Shown here one piece after another: positions 17,055-25,902 of a stretch of 64,000 nucleotides of DNA. Source of the DNA: Clostridiaceae bacterium (GTDB lineage: Bacteria > Bacillota > Clostridia > Peptostreptococcales > Tindalliaceae); NCBI GenBank assembly GCA_011390155.1, contig JAABSW010000002.1, forward strand, positions 1 through 64,000. Direction: 5' to 3'. How positions within the stretch are numbered: the first letter of the stretch is position 1; each line of letters begins with the position of its first letter. Position numbers and translations under genes: made by a program. The notes under the pieces were generated by a model. It worked only from the letters and a program-made list of their open reading frames with translations. It was not told where the DNA came from and searched no databases.

Positions 17055-18776
17055 TCACTCCTGTTCAAAGTTGCGCAGCGTTTCCCAGACTTCAGGAATT
17101 TCAAAATCCTTCCGCCAGGCAGCAAAACCGGCCAATCCGTACTGATCAATCAGCGATGCCTTCAGTGCCAGTGAGCGTTCATCTTCCAGCCATACCCGGT
17201 ACCGTTTGCCGTCAGTTTCATATTCGGCATAATACTGACCCACGCCTTCCAGCCATTGCCACTCATCCTGCGTAACACCATTTTCTTCCAGTGTCCTACG
17301 TATAAACTGCATGCCCATGGCCCTTGAAGTGACTGATATGCCACCGTCAGCACGAGAAGTTTCTTCCCACAACCGGGTATACAGAGGTAAACCCAACAGC
17401 ACTTTCCCTGGTGGTACTTCTTCCAGGGTGGCTGCAATTCCCCTTTCTACCCAACCAATGGATGCCACAGAACCTGCCACGGGACTAGATCCCCAATGCT
17501 CATCGTATGTCATGACGGCAAAATAATCAACATGAGGTTCGATGGCCTTACGGTCATATACCTGGGACCAGTTAAGGCTGCCGCCGGGAATGGTCACGTC
17601 AATGGATACTGTTAGCTGGTTGGCCCTTAGCGCTTCTGAAAGTTCTCTCACAAAATCAGTAAACAAATCCTGGTTTCGATAATGCATGTTTTCAAAATCG
17701 ATGTTGATGCCGTCCAGTTCATAGAGTGCTGCGTACACCAACAATTGATTGATGAATCGTTTCCGCCCGTCATCATTTTGCATAAAGCCTTCAGTCAAAT
17801 CTGGATCAAAGGCATTTGTCACCAATCCCCACAGTTGATACCCTTTTTCTTTCATGTTGGAAGCATATTGAAACTGGCCTTTGTTTTCCAGGTCCCCTTC
17901 TGGATTTTTTAGTTCAAACCAGGTGGGGGAAAAAACCTGCAATGCCTGGATTGGTTCTTCATCATACCGATCAGGATGAGCCCCTGCCACGTAATCCCAC
18001 ACCATGCCTATGGGTTTAGTAAGTTCTTGTTGCTGGCCTGCAGGCAAAACATTCTCATGCACCTCATGTAAACTCCGCCTGATACCACCCACGGCTGACT
18101 GGGGCAGGTAGCCGATATAGCCTTCCTCTGTCAAAATACGGTAATGCTTCTCATATATTTCCAGGACCCTCACTTCATCGCCTTTTTCCAGCATGGTCAC
18201 CTGGGTGTCATTCTTTTTCCTTCCATTTTTCAGCGGCGTGTTTTCTTCCATGCGGCTATGCTGCAGTGAAACACCTCCTTCATCAATGACCAGCAGGGCC
18301 TGCTCTTTAAACCAGGTGGCTTTGATGTTTAGCAAAGGTTGTAATGACAGCAGGGGAAAAAATAAATTTTCATCCACTGACAGCAGATTAAATTCCACTG
18401 GAAAATCTTTTTGTGCAACTCTTTCAGTCACTTCAGGATTTGAAAACACAAGAGACGAAGGGTCCGGCGTCCAACGGACTTTTTGTCGGTCTTCCATCAC
18501 CACCGCTTCCTGCAACAAATGCTCCTTAACCCAATTCATTGAAACAAAAGGGATTCCCTGCGCTTCTACCACCTGTATATTTCCGGGTATTCCGTTAAAA
18601 ACCAGCGATACTTTCTCCGGTCCCTGCTCTGGCGTCATTAACCTGCTTAATAAGTCGGCTCCAAAAAAATAAAAGAGCAGGGTTGACGATACGAAAACCA
18701 ATAGCAACAGCCACTTCACCCGCGCCTTTTTTTGATTGGATTCAAATTCCTTTCGTCGATCCATTCGTGTCAACAT
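17055..18776 (-). CDS. Membrane-anchored GH18 glycosidase with SH3-like domain
   Basis: A 573-residue protein. A cytoplasmic basic tail precedes one hydrophobic anchor (about residues 21-40). Residues 55-165 resemble the copper-amine-oxidase-N-like domain common in clostridial wall proteins, and 190-230 form an SH3b-like domain (LEKGDEVRVLEIYEKHYRIL). A GH18 catalytic barrel fills 255-570: LDGINIDFEN holds the DxxDxDxE-like motif with D360 and E362. Relatives such as YaaH, YdhD and CotE act on spore or wall glycans. GGGAG precedes the ATG. Its stop is four bases before the GGT gene, so the two may act together. A role in peptidoglycan or cortex turnover is inferred. Confidence 0.87.
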   Translation of the reverse strand: MLTRMDRRKEFESNQKKARVKWLLLLVFVSSTLLFYFFGADLLSRLMTPEQGPEKVSLVFNGIPGNIQVVEAQGIPFVSMNWVKEHLLQEAVVMEDRQKVRWTPDPSSLVFSNPEVTERVAQKDFPVEFNLLSVDENLFFPLLSLQPLLNIKATWFKEQALLVIDEGGVSLQHSRMEENTPLKNGRKKNDTQVTMLEKGDEVRVLEIYEKHYRILTEEGYIGYLPQSAVGGIRRSLHEVHENVLPAGQQQELTKPIGMVWDYVAGAHPDRYDEEPIQALQVFSPTWFELKNPEGDLENKGQFQYASNMKEKGYQLWGLVTNAFDPDLTEGFMQNDDGRKRFINQLLVYAALYELDGINIDFENMHYRNQDLFTDFVRELSEALRANQLTVSIDVTIPGGSLNWSQVYDRKAIEPHVDYFAVMTYDEHWGSSPVAGSVASIGWVERGIAATLEEVPPGKVLLGLPLYTRLWEETSRADGGISVTSRAMGMQFIRRTLEENGVTQDEWQWLEGVGQYYAEYETDGKRYRVWLEDERSLALKASLIDQYGLAGFAAWRKDFEIPEVWETLRNFEQE

Positions 18777-18805
18777 GATCAGCTCCCAGTTTGCTGTGCT
18801 GCAGT

Positions 18806-20191
18806 TTATTTATTTTTCACCGAGGCTCCTGTCATTTTCGCAATGTCAATTTCTTGATCATAGGCGGTTTCATCCATCAACCCCAGGGAGATAACTGCTT
18901 CCTTCAACGAAGTATTGTCCTGATGTGCTCTCAGGGCAGCCTTTGCAGCAGCGTCATACCCCACCAAGGGCACAAGGGCTGTCACAAGCATCAGTGATCT
19001 TTCCACGCCTTCTCTAATCCTGTTTTCATTGGCTGTAATTCCTGTTGCACAGCGCAATGTGAAGGACCTTATGGCATCAGACAACAGCTGTACAGACTGA
19101 AGAAAATTATAAATCATCACAGGCATGTACACATTTAATTGGAAATTTCCCTGGCTGGCAGCAAAACCAACGGCCGCATCATTTCCCATCACCTGGCAGG
19201 CTACCATGGTCAGGGCCTCACATTGGGTGGGGTTCACCTTACCCGGCATAATTGAGCTTCCCGGTTCGTTGGCCGGCAGGTTCAACTCACCAATACCAGA
19301 CCTGGGCCCACTTCCCAGCCAGCGAATGTCATTGGCCATTTTCATCGTGTTGGCTGCCAGGGCTTTTAACGCTCCGTGGCAAAAAACCAAGTGATCATGA
19401 CTGGTTAAACCATGGAATTTGTTTGGGTTTTCCACAAAAACCTTGCCCGTTTCTTCACTAATGGCTTCCACCATTTCTTTGCCGAATCCTACAGGCGCGT
19501 TCAAACCCGTACCCACTGCCGTTCCACCTATAGGCAGGGATTTTAATTCATCGACACCACTCTGAACCATTATCAGGTTGTTGTCCAGCATAGCTTTCCA
19601 TCCGCTGAACTCCTGCCCCAAAGAAATGGGGGTGGCATCCTGTAAATGAGTTCTGCCGATCTTTACTAAATCTTTGTATTCTTCTTCCTTTGCACGCAAC
19701 ACTTCTCGGAGAGATCGCATTGAAGGAATCAGTTCTTCTTCCACCATGAGAACGGCAGCGATTGACATGGCAGTGGGAAATACGTCATTTGAACTTTGGC
19801 TTTTATTCACATGATCATTGGGATGAATTGTCACAGTCTGGTTCAATTGACGGCATCGGTTAGCAATGACTTCATTCACATTCATGTTGGTTTGGGTTCC
19901 ACTGCCTGTCTGCCACACACTCAAGGGAAATTCTGCATCATGCTGCCCTCTGACAATTTCCTCAGCAACCTGTTGAATCAGCTTTGTTTCATGGGGTTGC
20001 AGCAGCCCTTTTTGCTGATTAACGCCTGCTGCCGCTTTCTTGATCAATGCAATGGCCTTGACCACTGCCAGAGGCATTTTTTCATCCCCGATTGGAAAAT
20101 TTTCCAAACTTCGCTGGGTCTGCGCACCCCATCGTCTCTCCTCTGGTACCAGTACCTCTCCCAGTGAATCTCGTTCTATCCGATGTTTCAT
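18806..20191 (-). CDS. fumC: Fumarate hydratase class II
   Basis: A 461-residue homotetrameric, metal-independent fumarase interconverting fumarate and malate. The fumarase/aspartase signature GSSIMPGKVNPTQCE is intact, as are SGTQTNMNVNEVIANR, the NKSQSSNDVFPTA segment and GRTHLQDATPISLGQEF. The length is typical. GGGAGGG precedes the ATG. The oddity is upstream: a strong terminator hairpin ends only about 20 bases before the start codon, leaving no room for a promoter in between. The gene must be read from the extended -10 element at 20279-20287 through the hairpin, or by readthrough from the SLH gene. Aspartase is an alternative family member, but the sequence is closer to FumC. Confidence 0.95.
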   Translation of the reverse strand: MKHRIERDSLGEVLVPEERRWGAQTQRSLENFPIGDEKMPLAVVKAIALIKKAAAGVNQQKGLLQPHETKLIQQVAEEIVRGQHDAEFPLSVWQTGSGTQTNMNVNEVIANRCRQLNQTVTIHPNDHVNKSQSSNDVFPTAMSIAAVLMVEEELIPSMRSLREVLRAKEEEYKDLVKIGRTHLQDATPISLGQEFSGWKAMLDNNLIMVQSGVDELKSLPIGGTAVGTGLNAPVGFGKEMVEAISEETGKVFVENPNKFHGLTSHDHLVFCHGALKALAANTMKMANDIRWLGSGPRSGIGELNLPANEPGSSIMPGKVNPTQCEALTMVACQVMGNDAAVGFAASQGNFQLNVYMPVMIYNFLQSVQLLSDAIRSFTLRCATGITANENRIREGVERSLMLVTALVPLVGYDAAAKAALRAHQDNTSLKEAVISLGLMDETAYDQEIDIAKMTGASVKNK

Positions 20192-20210
20192 GCATCATCC
20201 CTCCCCGTTC

Positions 20211-20247
20211 AAAAAAGCCAGGCACGCCTGCGTTACAGGGGCCTGGC
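20211..20247 (-). terminator. Strong terminator hairpin between the SLH gene and fumC
   Basis: Minus strand GCCAGGC pairs with GCCTGGC (plus-strand arms 20217-20223 and 20241-20247), with an inner CCTG/CAGG pairing, then TTTTTT. It ends the SLH gene but also lies in the only possible leader of fumC, so it may double as an attenuator. Confidence 0.88.
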
Positions 20248-20278
20248 CTTATTCGGTCAGCCTACAGTTAACATTAAT

Positions 20279-20287
20279 AGTATATCA
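20279..20287 (-). promoter_or_regulatory. Extended -10 element upstream of the fumC hairpin
   Basis: Minus strand reads TGA-TATACT directly after the stop region of the SLH gene and about 30 bases before the hairpin. No good -35 box is visible. It is the only promoter-like sequence between the two genes. Confidence 0.4.
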
Positions 20288-22699
20288 TTATCTTCTTTGT
20301 TGGGCTACCGCCGTAAAGAGCATTTGGGCCGCTTCAGCCATGGTCAGGGAGTCTTTTGGTCTGAAAGACCCTCCTTCACTGATCACTTCCAGTCCCTGGT
20401 TGATGGCAACTGCACCTACTGCATCCAGGGAAATTTGAGCTGCATCATCATACTGCAGCCGGAAGATTCCCTGCACTTCAGCCAGTTTTTGGTATCCCAT
20501 GAACCTGGCCATCATAACAGCTGCTTCTTCCCGTGCAACCAATGCGTTTCGTTGAAAATTTTCAGGAAGGGTGTCAATGTATCCATACCGGATGGCCCAT
20601 TGAATGTAACGCAGGTCTTCATCTGTTTCAGACACGTCTGTAAACTCCACTTTGTCGCCACCCATCCCTTCCATAACGGGGCCGTAAAAATCAGTGCCTC
20701 TTGCTTTCACCATCATTTTGACCCAGCCCATATTGGTAATGGGTTCATTGGGGTTAAAAATTGTTGTGTCAATGATACCCTGTTGCGCCATCAACCGGGC
20801 AGTCCTTTCCACCCAGTGCCCTTGGATGCGTTCTTCAAATCCAGTCGCATCCCGGTCCGGCATGGTCCTTCCATTGTAATCGATGAATTGTCCACTGACC
20901 GCATCAACATATGGATAGCTGGTTGTAGACTCATTGGGCATCCATCGGTAAACCAGTTTGGTCTCATAGGTGGGGTTCATGTAGTCTTGGCTGGCGTTGT
21001 ATCGAAAATATGCCAATTCCATGCGGTAGTTTGACAAGAGTTTTTCCAACGCCTGTTCCTGGTTCATTACATTTGATTTCCTAGGCAGTACAAGGTCCTC
21101 ACTCCACCGGTCAGTATAATTGGTTATTTTACCAGTTTGTGCATTGACGCCAATGGAGATCTGGTTTTCGTCGAAAAGCACGCCATCAATCAGCCGCGGG
21201 AAATTATAGTAGTATTCCATGGGTTGTGACATTTGGCCATCCATGACTCCCTGGTTTTGCCCATTACGCTGCAATGTTCTGATGTCATTTATTTTTCCTG
21301 GGTGATACGTGGCAATGGCATCAATGGCAATATCATATCCTTCTTCCCAGTTTATGGCTGGTTCATCAACCATTTCGTATGGACCGTCAATGTAGCGCCA
21401 CCAGTTCAGCGCGATGAGTTGTCCCGTTAAAGCATTCACCATGATGCGTCCATTGCTTTGGCTGGGCATGCTGGTCATCTCCGGTTCCCCTTGCGTCTCT
21501 TCGTTGGTTGAAAAATCAATGTTCCACGTTTTTCTACCTGCTGCCTCCCAGTACTGGTCCCCTTCCATATAATTGGATGCCTGTACATGTATTTCCAGGT
21601 CAATGAGCTCTTTAGCATATTTTCTTGCCAGTTGTTCGGCGTCTTCCTGACCCATGGGTTGGTCCCGGGGTACAATGGGTTTCGCCGTGTCTGCTATACG
21701 GTTTTTATCAGTATTGGACAGGTCCTTTACACTTTGCTCAAGGGATCCGTCTTTCCCACTCCAATCAACGGGTTTACCGGTTTTTGCATTAATCATGGTA
21801 CTCATCATTGGGTCAAGCCGATAGGCCAAACGAAACTCTTTGGGGATGGCTTCGTACATAAATTCGTTTCGTATAGGCAGGTAAAACAGTTCCAGTTTGA
21901 TGTTTCCCTTAAACTGAATCTCAGCCTCTTCCACTGACATGATTCCTTGGCTGTCCGGCAGTTCCGGAGCTTCTTCCCATCGCTGGCTGAATGATTTAAT
22001 GTCCCCTGAATGTCCATCGATGTTGATGTTGACAAAATTGGCATCGTACACGATTCCATCGATTAACCTCACGTAGTTAAAGTTGTACTGAAGGGGGCCT
22101 CCATGGGAAATCACTGGGTAGGTTTCCTGGGTATCACGGAGCAACATATGATCCAGTTTGCCGGGCAGCAGTTTTTCTATAAAATCTGCGGCAATGTCTT
22201 TTGCCTCTTCCCGTGTCAGGTTCAGTTGTGTTTGCTGGGGTTCACCATAACTGCCCCGGTCCTGGTTCATATCCAGCACCTGGCCTGTCTGGGCGTCCAA
22301 TGTCACATTGGCATTGGCATAGGCCATAGGCTCGTTCAAAGACCAATATAAACTCCAAACATATTTTTCCGGATACTGCCAGTCTTTCCTGTACTCCGTG
22401 TTTAGCTGAAAATCATCCTGGGACACGTCTACATTGACATGTTTCATTAAAGCTTCCTTAGCCAGTTCAACTGCCCTGTCCCGGCTCATGACCGGGGTCA
22501 CCCCAGGCTCAATATAATCCTGACCGCCCGTCACTGGTAAATCCATCACCGGTGCCGGTTCTGACACAGCCTCCTCTGAAAGTTCCTGCTGGATGACCCT
22601 CTCTGGAACAACCTGGGTTTGTGCCCAGCCTCCAAGGGTACTGCTTACCAACATCAATACCACCAAAACCGCCACGAACCAATGTTGACGCTTTCTCAT
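20288..22699 (-). CDS. Surface protein with YcdB/YcdC (PepSY-like) repeats and C-terminal SLH domains
   Basis: An 803-residue exported protein. The signal peptide (about residues 1-26, AVLVVLMLVSSTLGGWAQ) is followed by a low-complexity linker and then repeated YcdB/YcdC-type domains at about 75-580. Each repeat has an amphipathic AVELAKEAL-like helix, a phrase like NFNYVRLIDGIVYDANFVNI or YYYNFPRLIDGVLFDENQIS, and a phrase such as DGHSGDIKSF or NAQTGKITNY. The C-terminal about 170 residues hold SLH-type repeats (for example MAQQGIIDTTIFNPNEPITN and VAINQGLEVI), which would bind wall polymers. The role is unknown; PepSY-like domains are thought to inhibit peptidases or modulate sensors. It is divergent from the AI-2E family gene. 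Confidence 0.85.
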   Translation of the reverse strand: MRKRQHWFVAVLVVLMLVSSTLGGWAQTQVVPERVIQQELSEEAVSEPAPVMDLPVTGGQDYIEPGVTPVMSRDRAVELAKEALMKHVNVDVSQDDFQLNTEYRKDWQYPEKYVWSLYWSLNEPMAYANANVTLDAQTGQVLDMNQDRGSYGEPQQTQLNLTREEAKDIAADFIEKLLPGKLDHMLLRDTQETYPVISHGGPLQYNFNYVRLIDGIVYDANFVNINIDGHSGDIKSFSQRWEEAPELPDSQGIMSVEEAEIQFKGNIKLELFYLPIRNEFMYEAIPKEFRLAYRLDPMMSTMINAKTGKPVDWSGKDGSLEQSVKDLSNTDKNRIADTAKPIVPRDQPMGQEDAEQLARKYAKELIDLEIHVQASNYMEGDQYWEAAGRKTWNIDFSTNEETQGEPEMTSMPSQSNGRIMVNALTGQLIALNWWRYIDGPYEMVDEPAINWEEGYDIAIDAIATYHPGKINDIRTLQRNGQNQGVMDGQMSQPMEYYYNFPRLIDGVLFDENQISIGVNAQTGKITNYTDRWSEDLVLPRKSNVMNQEQALEKLLSNYRMELAYFRYNASQDYMNPTYETKLVYRWMPNESTTSYPYVDAVSGQFIDYNGRTMPDRDATGFEERIQGHWVERTARLMAQQGIIDTTIFNPNEPITNMGWVKMMVKARGTDFYGPVMEGMGGDKVEFTDVSETDEDLRYIQWAIRYGYIDTLPENFQRNALVAREEAAVMMARFMGYQKLAEVQGIFRLQYDDAAQISLDAVGAVAINQGLEVISEGGSFRPKDSLTMAEAAQMLFTAVAQQRR

Positions 22700-22889
22700 A
22701 CTATTTCCTCCCTCATATTAAGTCACCAGTGAATAGGTTTATTACTCTTATACCCACTTAGACGAAGGGGTTCAACGAAAGTTGCAGTGGTACAACCAGA
22801 ATTGATAAAACCCATAGAATCTTTTGAGGTTTTATTCAAAAGTCAGAGGGTATGATAGATGTGAGAAGAATGAGGAAGGACGAAACCTA

Positions 22890-24149
22890 ATGGAGATGGA
22901 TCAGCTTAACAAAATTATGGATCGGGTTAGCGAAATCGTGGAAAACAACACGACCCTTGGCATGTTGGATAACCTTGCCATGCTGGCACTTGTGTTGCTT
23001 ATACTGGCGTCGGTGTATTATCTGATTCATATCGGTAACCGGTTTGTACCTGAAGAACGACAACTTCACCTGGGGCTTGAACAGGCCAAACTTCTCTTTT
23101 TCTTGGCACTGGCAGTTTGGCTCGTGGTATGGCTTTTTCTTAACGCCTCTATGATGCTGTCGGTGCTCACACCTTTTATCATTGCTGGTATCATTGCTTA
23201 TGCCTTCAACCCTGTTGTCAAATTTTTTACCAAGTTTCGTCTTACCCGTACCCAGGCAGTGGCAGGGTTATTTCTGACCCTCATGATCCTGCTTGTTTTG
23301 TTTACTATCAGTATCTTCCCCCGATTAGCCTACGAAGTGGGAGAGCTGAGCAAACAACTTCCTGTTTACAGCCGCCAATGGTACGAGTTTGTTTCAAATT
23401 GGTATGAGTCACAGCTGGCTTCCTATTCAATTCTTCCAGATTCATTTTCTCCTATCACAGATTATTTCAACCTTGAAATGAATGCCATCACCGACTGGTT
23501 AATGGGTTCAGGACAATGGTTGGTAACTGGCGTCAGCACAGTGGCCTCCAGTATTGTGACCCTCATCACTGTACCGGTGCTTGCCTTTTATTTTCTGAAG
23601 GACGCTGATAAAATCACTGTGTTTGCCCGTAAAACGGTGCCTCCCGACAGCAGACCCTGGGTGTTTCCTCTGGCCCGGCAAATCGACAAAGTGCTGGGGG
23701 GCTTTATCAGAGGCCAGCTGCTTGTGGCCCTGTTTGTGGTATTTCTCAGTGGAGCGGCCTTACTGATTATTGGCATTGATTATGCCATCATCCTCAGTGT
23801 TTTCGCCGGTTTTATGAATATTATTCCCTACCTGGGTCCCATCATTGGCGCCGTACCGGCGGTGTTCATTACCTTATTCACAAGTCCATCGAAAACCGTT
23901 TGGGTTATCCTGGCCTTTGTGATCATCCAACAGTTAGAAACCAATCTGATTATGCCAAAAATTGTTGGAGAACAAGTAGGCCTTCATCCCGCTCTGGTAA
24001 TTCTCGCGTTGCTTGTGGGTGGTGCAGTATGGGGCCTTTTGGGTTTGATCATTGTCGTACCCATTGCAGGTATTTTCCAAGTCATTGTAAAAGCCATCAT
24101 ACAATGGTTTAAAGTGAGGTATCCTTCCCATTTTGACCCAGAATTATAA
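22890..24149 (+). CDS. AI-2E family (PerM/TqsA-type) membrane permease
   Basis: A 419-residue protein with about eight hydrophobic segments. The family core is clear: LTPFIIAGIIAYAFNPVVKF near the N terminus, TVPVLAFYFLKD, then FIRGQLLVALFVVFLS, YAIILSVFAGFMNIIPYLGP and a final block PKIVGEQVGLHPALVILALL. Members form pentameric channels or exporters; proposed substrates include AI-2, Na+/H+ exchange and lipids, and none can be picked here. ATG 22890 is chosen because AGGAAGG precedes it; the longer frame adds 22 residues encoded by promoter-like DNA. An inverted repeat TTTTGA/TCAAAA lies upstream at 22822-22841. Confidence 0.88.
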   Translation: MEMDQLNKIMDRVSEIVENNTTLGMLDNLAMLALVLLILASVYYLIHIGNRFVPEERQLHLGLEQAKLLFFLALAVWLVVWLFLNASMMLSVLTPFIIAGIIAYAFNPVVKFFTKFRLTRTQAVAGLFLTLMILLVLFTISIFPRLAYEVGELSKQLPVYSRQWYEFVSNWYESQLASYSILPDSFSPITDYFNLEMNAITDWLMGSGQWLVTGVSTVASSIVTLITVPVLAFYFLKDADKITVFARKTVPPDSRPWVFPLARQIDKVLGGFIRGQLLVALFVVFLSGAALLIIGIDYAIILSVFAGFMNIIPYLGPIIGAVPAVFITLFTSPSKTVWVILAFVIIQQLETNLIMPKIVGEQVGLHPALVILALLVGGAVWGLLGLIIVVPIAGIFQVIVKAIIQWFKVRYPSHFDPEL

Positions 24150-24153
24150 TACA

Positions 24154-24206
24154 AAACAGCACCCTAACGAGCATATCATAAAGCTCTAAAGGTGCTGTTT
24201 CTTTTT
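24154..24206. terminator. Bidirectional terminator between convergent genes
   Basis: AAACAGCACC (24154-24163) pairs with GGTGCTGTTT (24191-24200), followed by CTTTTTG on the plus strand and TTTTGT on the minus strand. It serves both the permease gene and the HD-GYP gene. Confidence 0.88.
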
Positions 24207-24225
24207 GTTTCCTTCTTTATTTTAA

Positions 24226-25311
24226 TTACACAAAATCTTTTATATCAATTCCCTTTCCCTCCGGAGCGTTCAGGTCCAGCACCGTCTCATTTTCATCCAA
24301 TCGAATCATGGGACGGTGAATGTTCTGTCGGGGCACAAAAATAATTTCACCGGTTCTTCCGTCATTAAGGAGAATTCGCTGCCCGGTGAACAGGTTTCCG
24401 ATGCGGTTCAGGAACAGGTACAGCACCTGAGGGTCCAGTTGCTCATTACATTCCGTTTCCATAATGCGGATGGCTTCAAAGGGTGTGCGTTTGGGTCTGT
24501 AGGGACGCTTGGACGTGAGTGCGTTATACACATCTGCCACCGCCACGATACGGGCATAGAGAGGTATTTTCTCTCCCTTCAGTTTCATGGGATACCCGCT
24601 GCCGTCCATTCGTTCGTGATGGTGCAGCACCCCCATAATAACTTCGTGCTCAATACAGGAAAAATTTCTAATTGCTTCGTAGCTGTACTGTGCATGGCGA
24701 CGGGCTTCTACCATCTCTTCATCTGTTAGTGTTCCTTCTTTCTTTAAAATCCAGGCAGGCACCTTCATTTTTCCAATGTCAATGAACAACGCTGTAATGG
24801 TCAGTTCTTTCACCTGTATCTCCGGCAACTTCATCCATCGGCCAATTAAGTGGCTGGTCAAGGCCACATTATGGGCATGGACATAGGTGGCATCGTCAGA
24901 ATTCCGAACCTTTTGCATCAACTGCATTACATTGATATCTGCCTCAAAAGCGGACAGCGTTTCGGTAATCCGCTCCTCCAGTGCCTCTTCCTGCAGTTCT
25001 CCCGTCAAAAGAATCTGTTGAAATTCTTCTCTCAAACGGTCACATTTTTCATCAACACCGGCCATAAACGCCACTGCCTGGCGTTCCTGGAGAGGTATTG
25101 CTTCCGGAATCTTTTCTGGCAGTCTCACCGGCACCATGGCAATGTTATGTTGTTGCAGCAACCTGATGGTCCGCTGAACTTCCTTAAAAACCTGTCCCCG
25201 GGGCACTAATATTGTGCCAGTTTCACTGAATACATCTTTATCAACCATCATGCCGGGCTGTAACTCGCTAAGCAACACATTTTTTGTGGTGACGTACATA
25301 ATTTCCGACAT
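24226..25311 (-). CDS. HD-GYP domain protein with substituted HD motif
   Basis: A 361-residue protein. An N-terminal domain (about 10-120, DUF3391-like with VLLSELQPGMMVDKDVFSET) precedes an HD-GYP domain at about 135-310. Usual HD-GYP ligands are present: H147 in YVHAHNVAL, H206, the HHHERMDGSGYP block at 230-241 and D260 in VAVADVYNAL. The HD motif itself reads LFIDIGK rather than LLHDIGK, so Ile177 replaces the metal-binding His while Asp178 stays. HD-GYP enzymes hydrolyse c-di-GMP; this one may be inactive, altered or a binding effector. GGAGGGG precedes the ATG. It is last in an apparent operon with a nitroreductase and a PAS-GGDEF cyclase. Confidence 0.9.
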   Translation of the reverse strand: MSEIMYVTTKNVLLSELQPGMMVDKDVFSETGTILVPRGQVFKEVQRTIRLLQQHNIAMVPVRLPEKIPEAIPLQERQAVAFMAGVDEKCDRLREEFQQILLTGELQEEALEERITETLSAFEADINVMQLMQKVRNSDDATYVHAHNVALTSHLIGRWMKLPEIQVKELTITALFIDIGKMKVPAWILKKEGTLTDEEMVEARRHAQYSYEAIRNFSCIEHEVIMGVLHHHERMDGSGYPMKLKGEKIPLYARIVAVADVYNALTSKRPYRPKRTPFEAIRIMETECNEQLDPQVLYLFLNRIGNLFTGQRILLNDGRTGEIIFVPRQNIHRPMIRLDENETVLDLNAPEGKGIDIKDFV

Positions 25312-25332
25312 ACAACCCCTCCATGATCAACC

Positions 25333-25902
25333 TTATTTGACAATGATCTGGTCCAGATCCCGTTTAGGAACATGGTGCACCTGTTCCGCATCCCGGTAAT
25401 ATTTAATCTCACCATCTGCTTTCAACGGTTCAAGCACAACTTCTTCCAGTGGTTTTCCCAGTGCAATGACCATGAGTATTTCGTACTTACCTTCCAATCC
25501 CACTGCTTCAGCCAATGAAGGCCGGTCAACGGATCCAAACATGCATCCACCGTAACCCTCTTCCACAGCTCCCAGCAAGATGCTCTGGGCAGCCAGACCG
25601 TGGTCCCACCAGAAGTTATGGCTGATGTCTGTATCACCCAACACCACCAGGTATGCCGCTGGCCGTTCACCTTCAGAGGGGCCGCTCCAGTCTTTCAGGT
25701 AACCCGCCCATCGTAAATGGGGAAAAATAAGTTTATTGGTTTTTTCCTCCCAGGAAAGATAATACTTCAGAGGTTGGTTGTTCATACCACTGCTGGTGAG
25801 ACGGGCAAGGTCCACCCATTTTCGTAATTGTTCTTCTGATATTCTTTCCGATTCAACAAACCTGCGGTACGTACGATTCTTTTTTACCAAGTCAGCAATC
25901 AT
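25333..25902 (-). CDS. Nitroreductase family protein
   Basis: A 189-residue FMN-binding nitroreductase-fold protein. N-terminal KKNRTYRRFVESERISEEQL and ARLTSSGMNNQPLKYYL form the first FMN-binding part, HGLAAQSILLGAVEEGYGGC the dimer helix, and GKYEILMVIALGKPLEEV the C-terminal phosphate site. It is of the short type common in Clostridia, with an unknown electron acceptor. Its ATG overlaps the stop of the PAS-GGDEF gene (ATGA), so the two are translationally coupled, and an HD-GYP gene follows after 21 bases. A redox enzyme between c-di-GMP-making and c-di-GMP-breaking genes is unusual and hints that flavin or redox state is linked to this signalling unit. Confidence 0.87.
   Translation of the reverse strand: MIADLVKKNRTYRRFVESERISEEQLRKWVDLARLTSSGMNNQPLKYYLSWEEKTNKLIFPHLRWAGYLKDWSGPSEGERPAAYLVVLGDTDISHNFWWDHGLAAQSILLGAVEEGYGGCMFGSVDRPSLAEAVGLEGKYEILMVIALGKPLEEVVLEPLKADGEIKYYRDAEQVHHVPKRDLDQIIVK

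Noticed and set aside
20040-21034. Long plus-strand frames (132 and 283 residues) opposite fumC and the SLH gene.
   Set aside because: They are antisense to two clearly homologous genes and the composition is that of a shadow frame.
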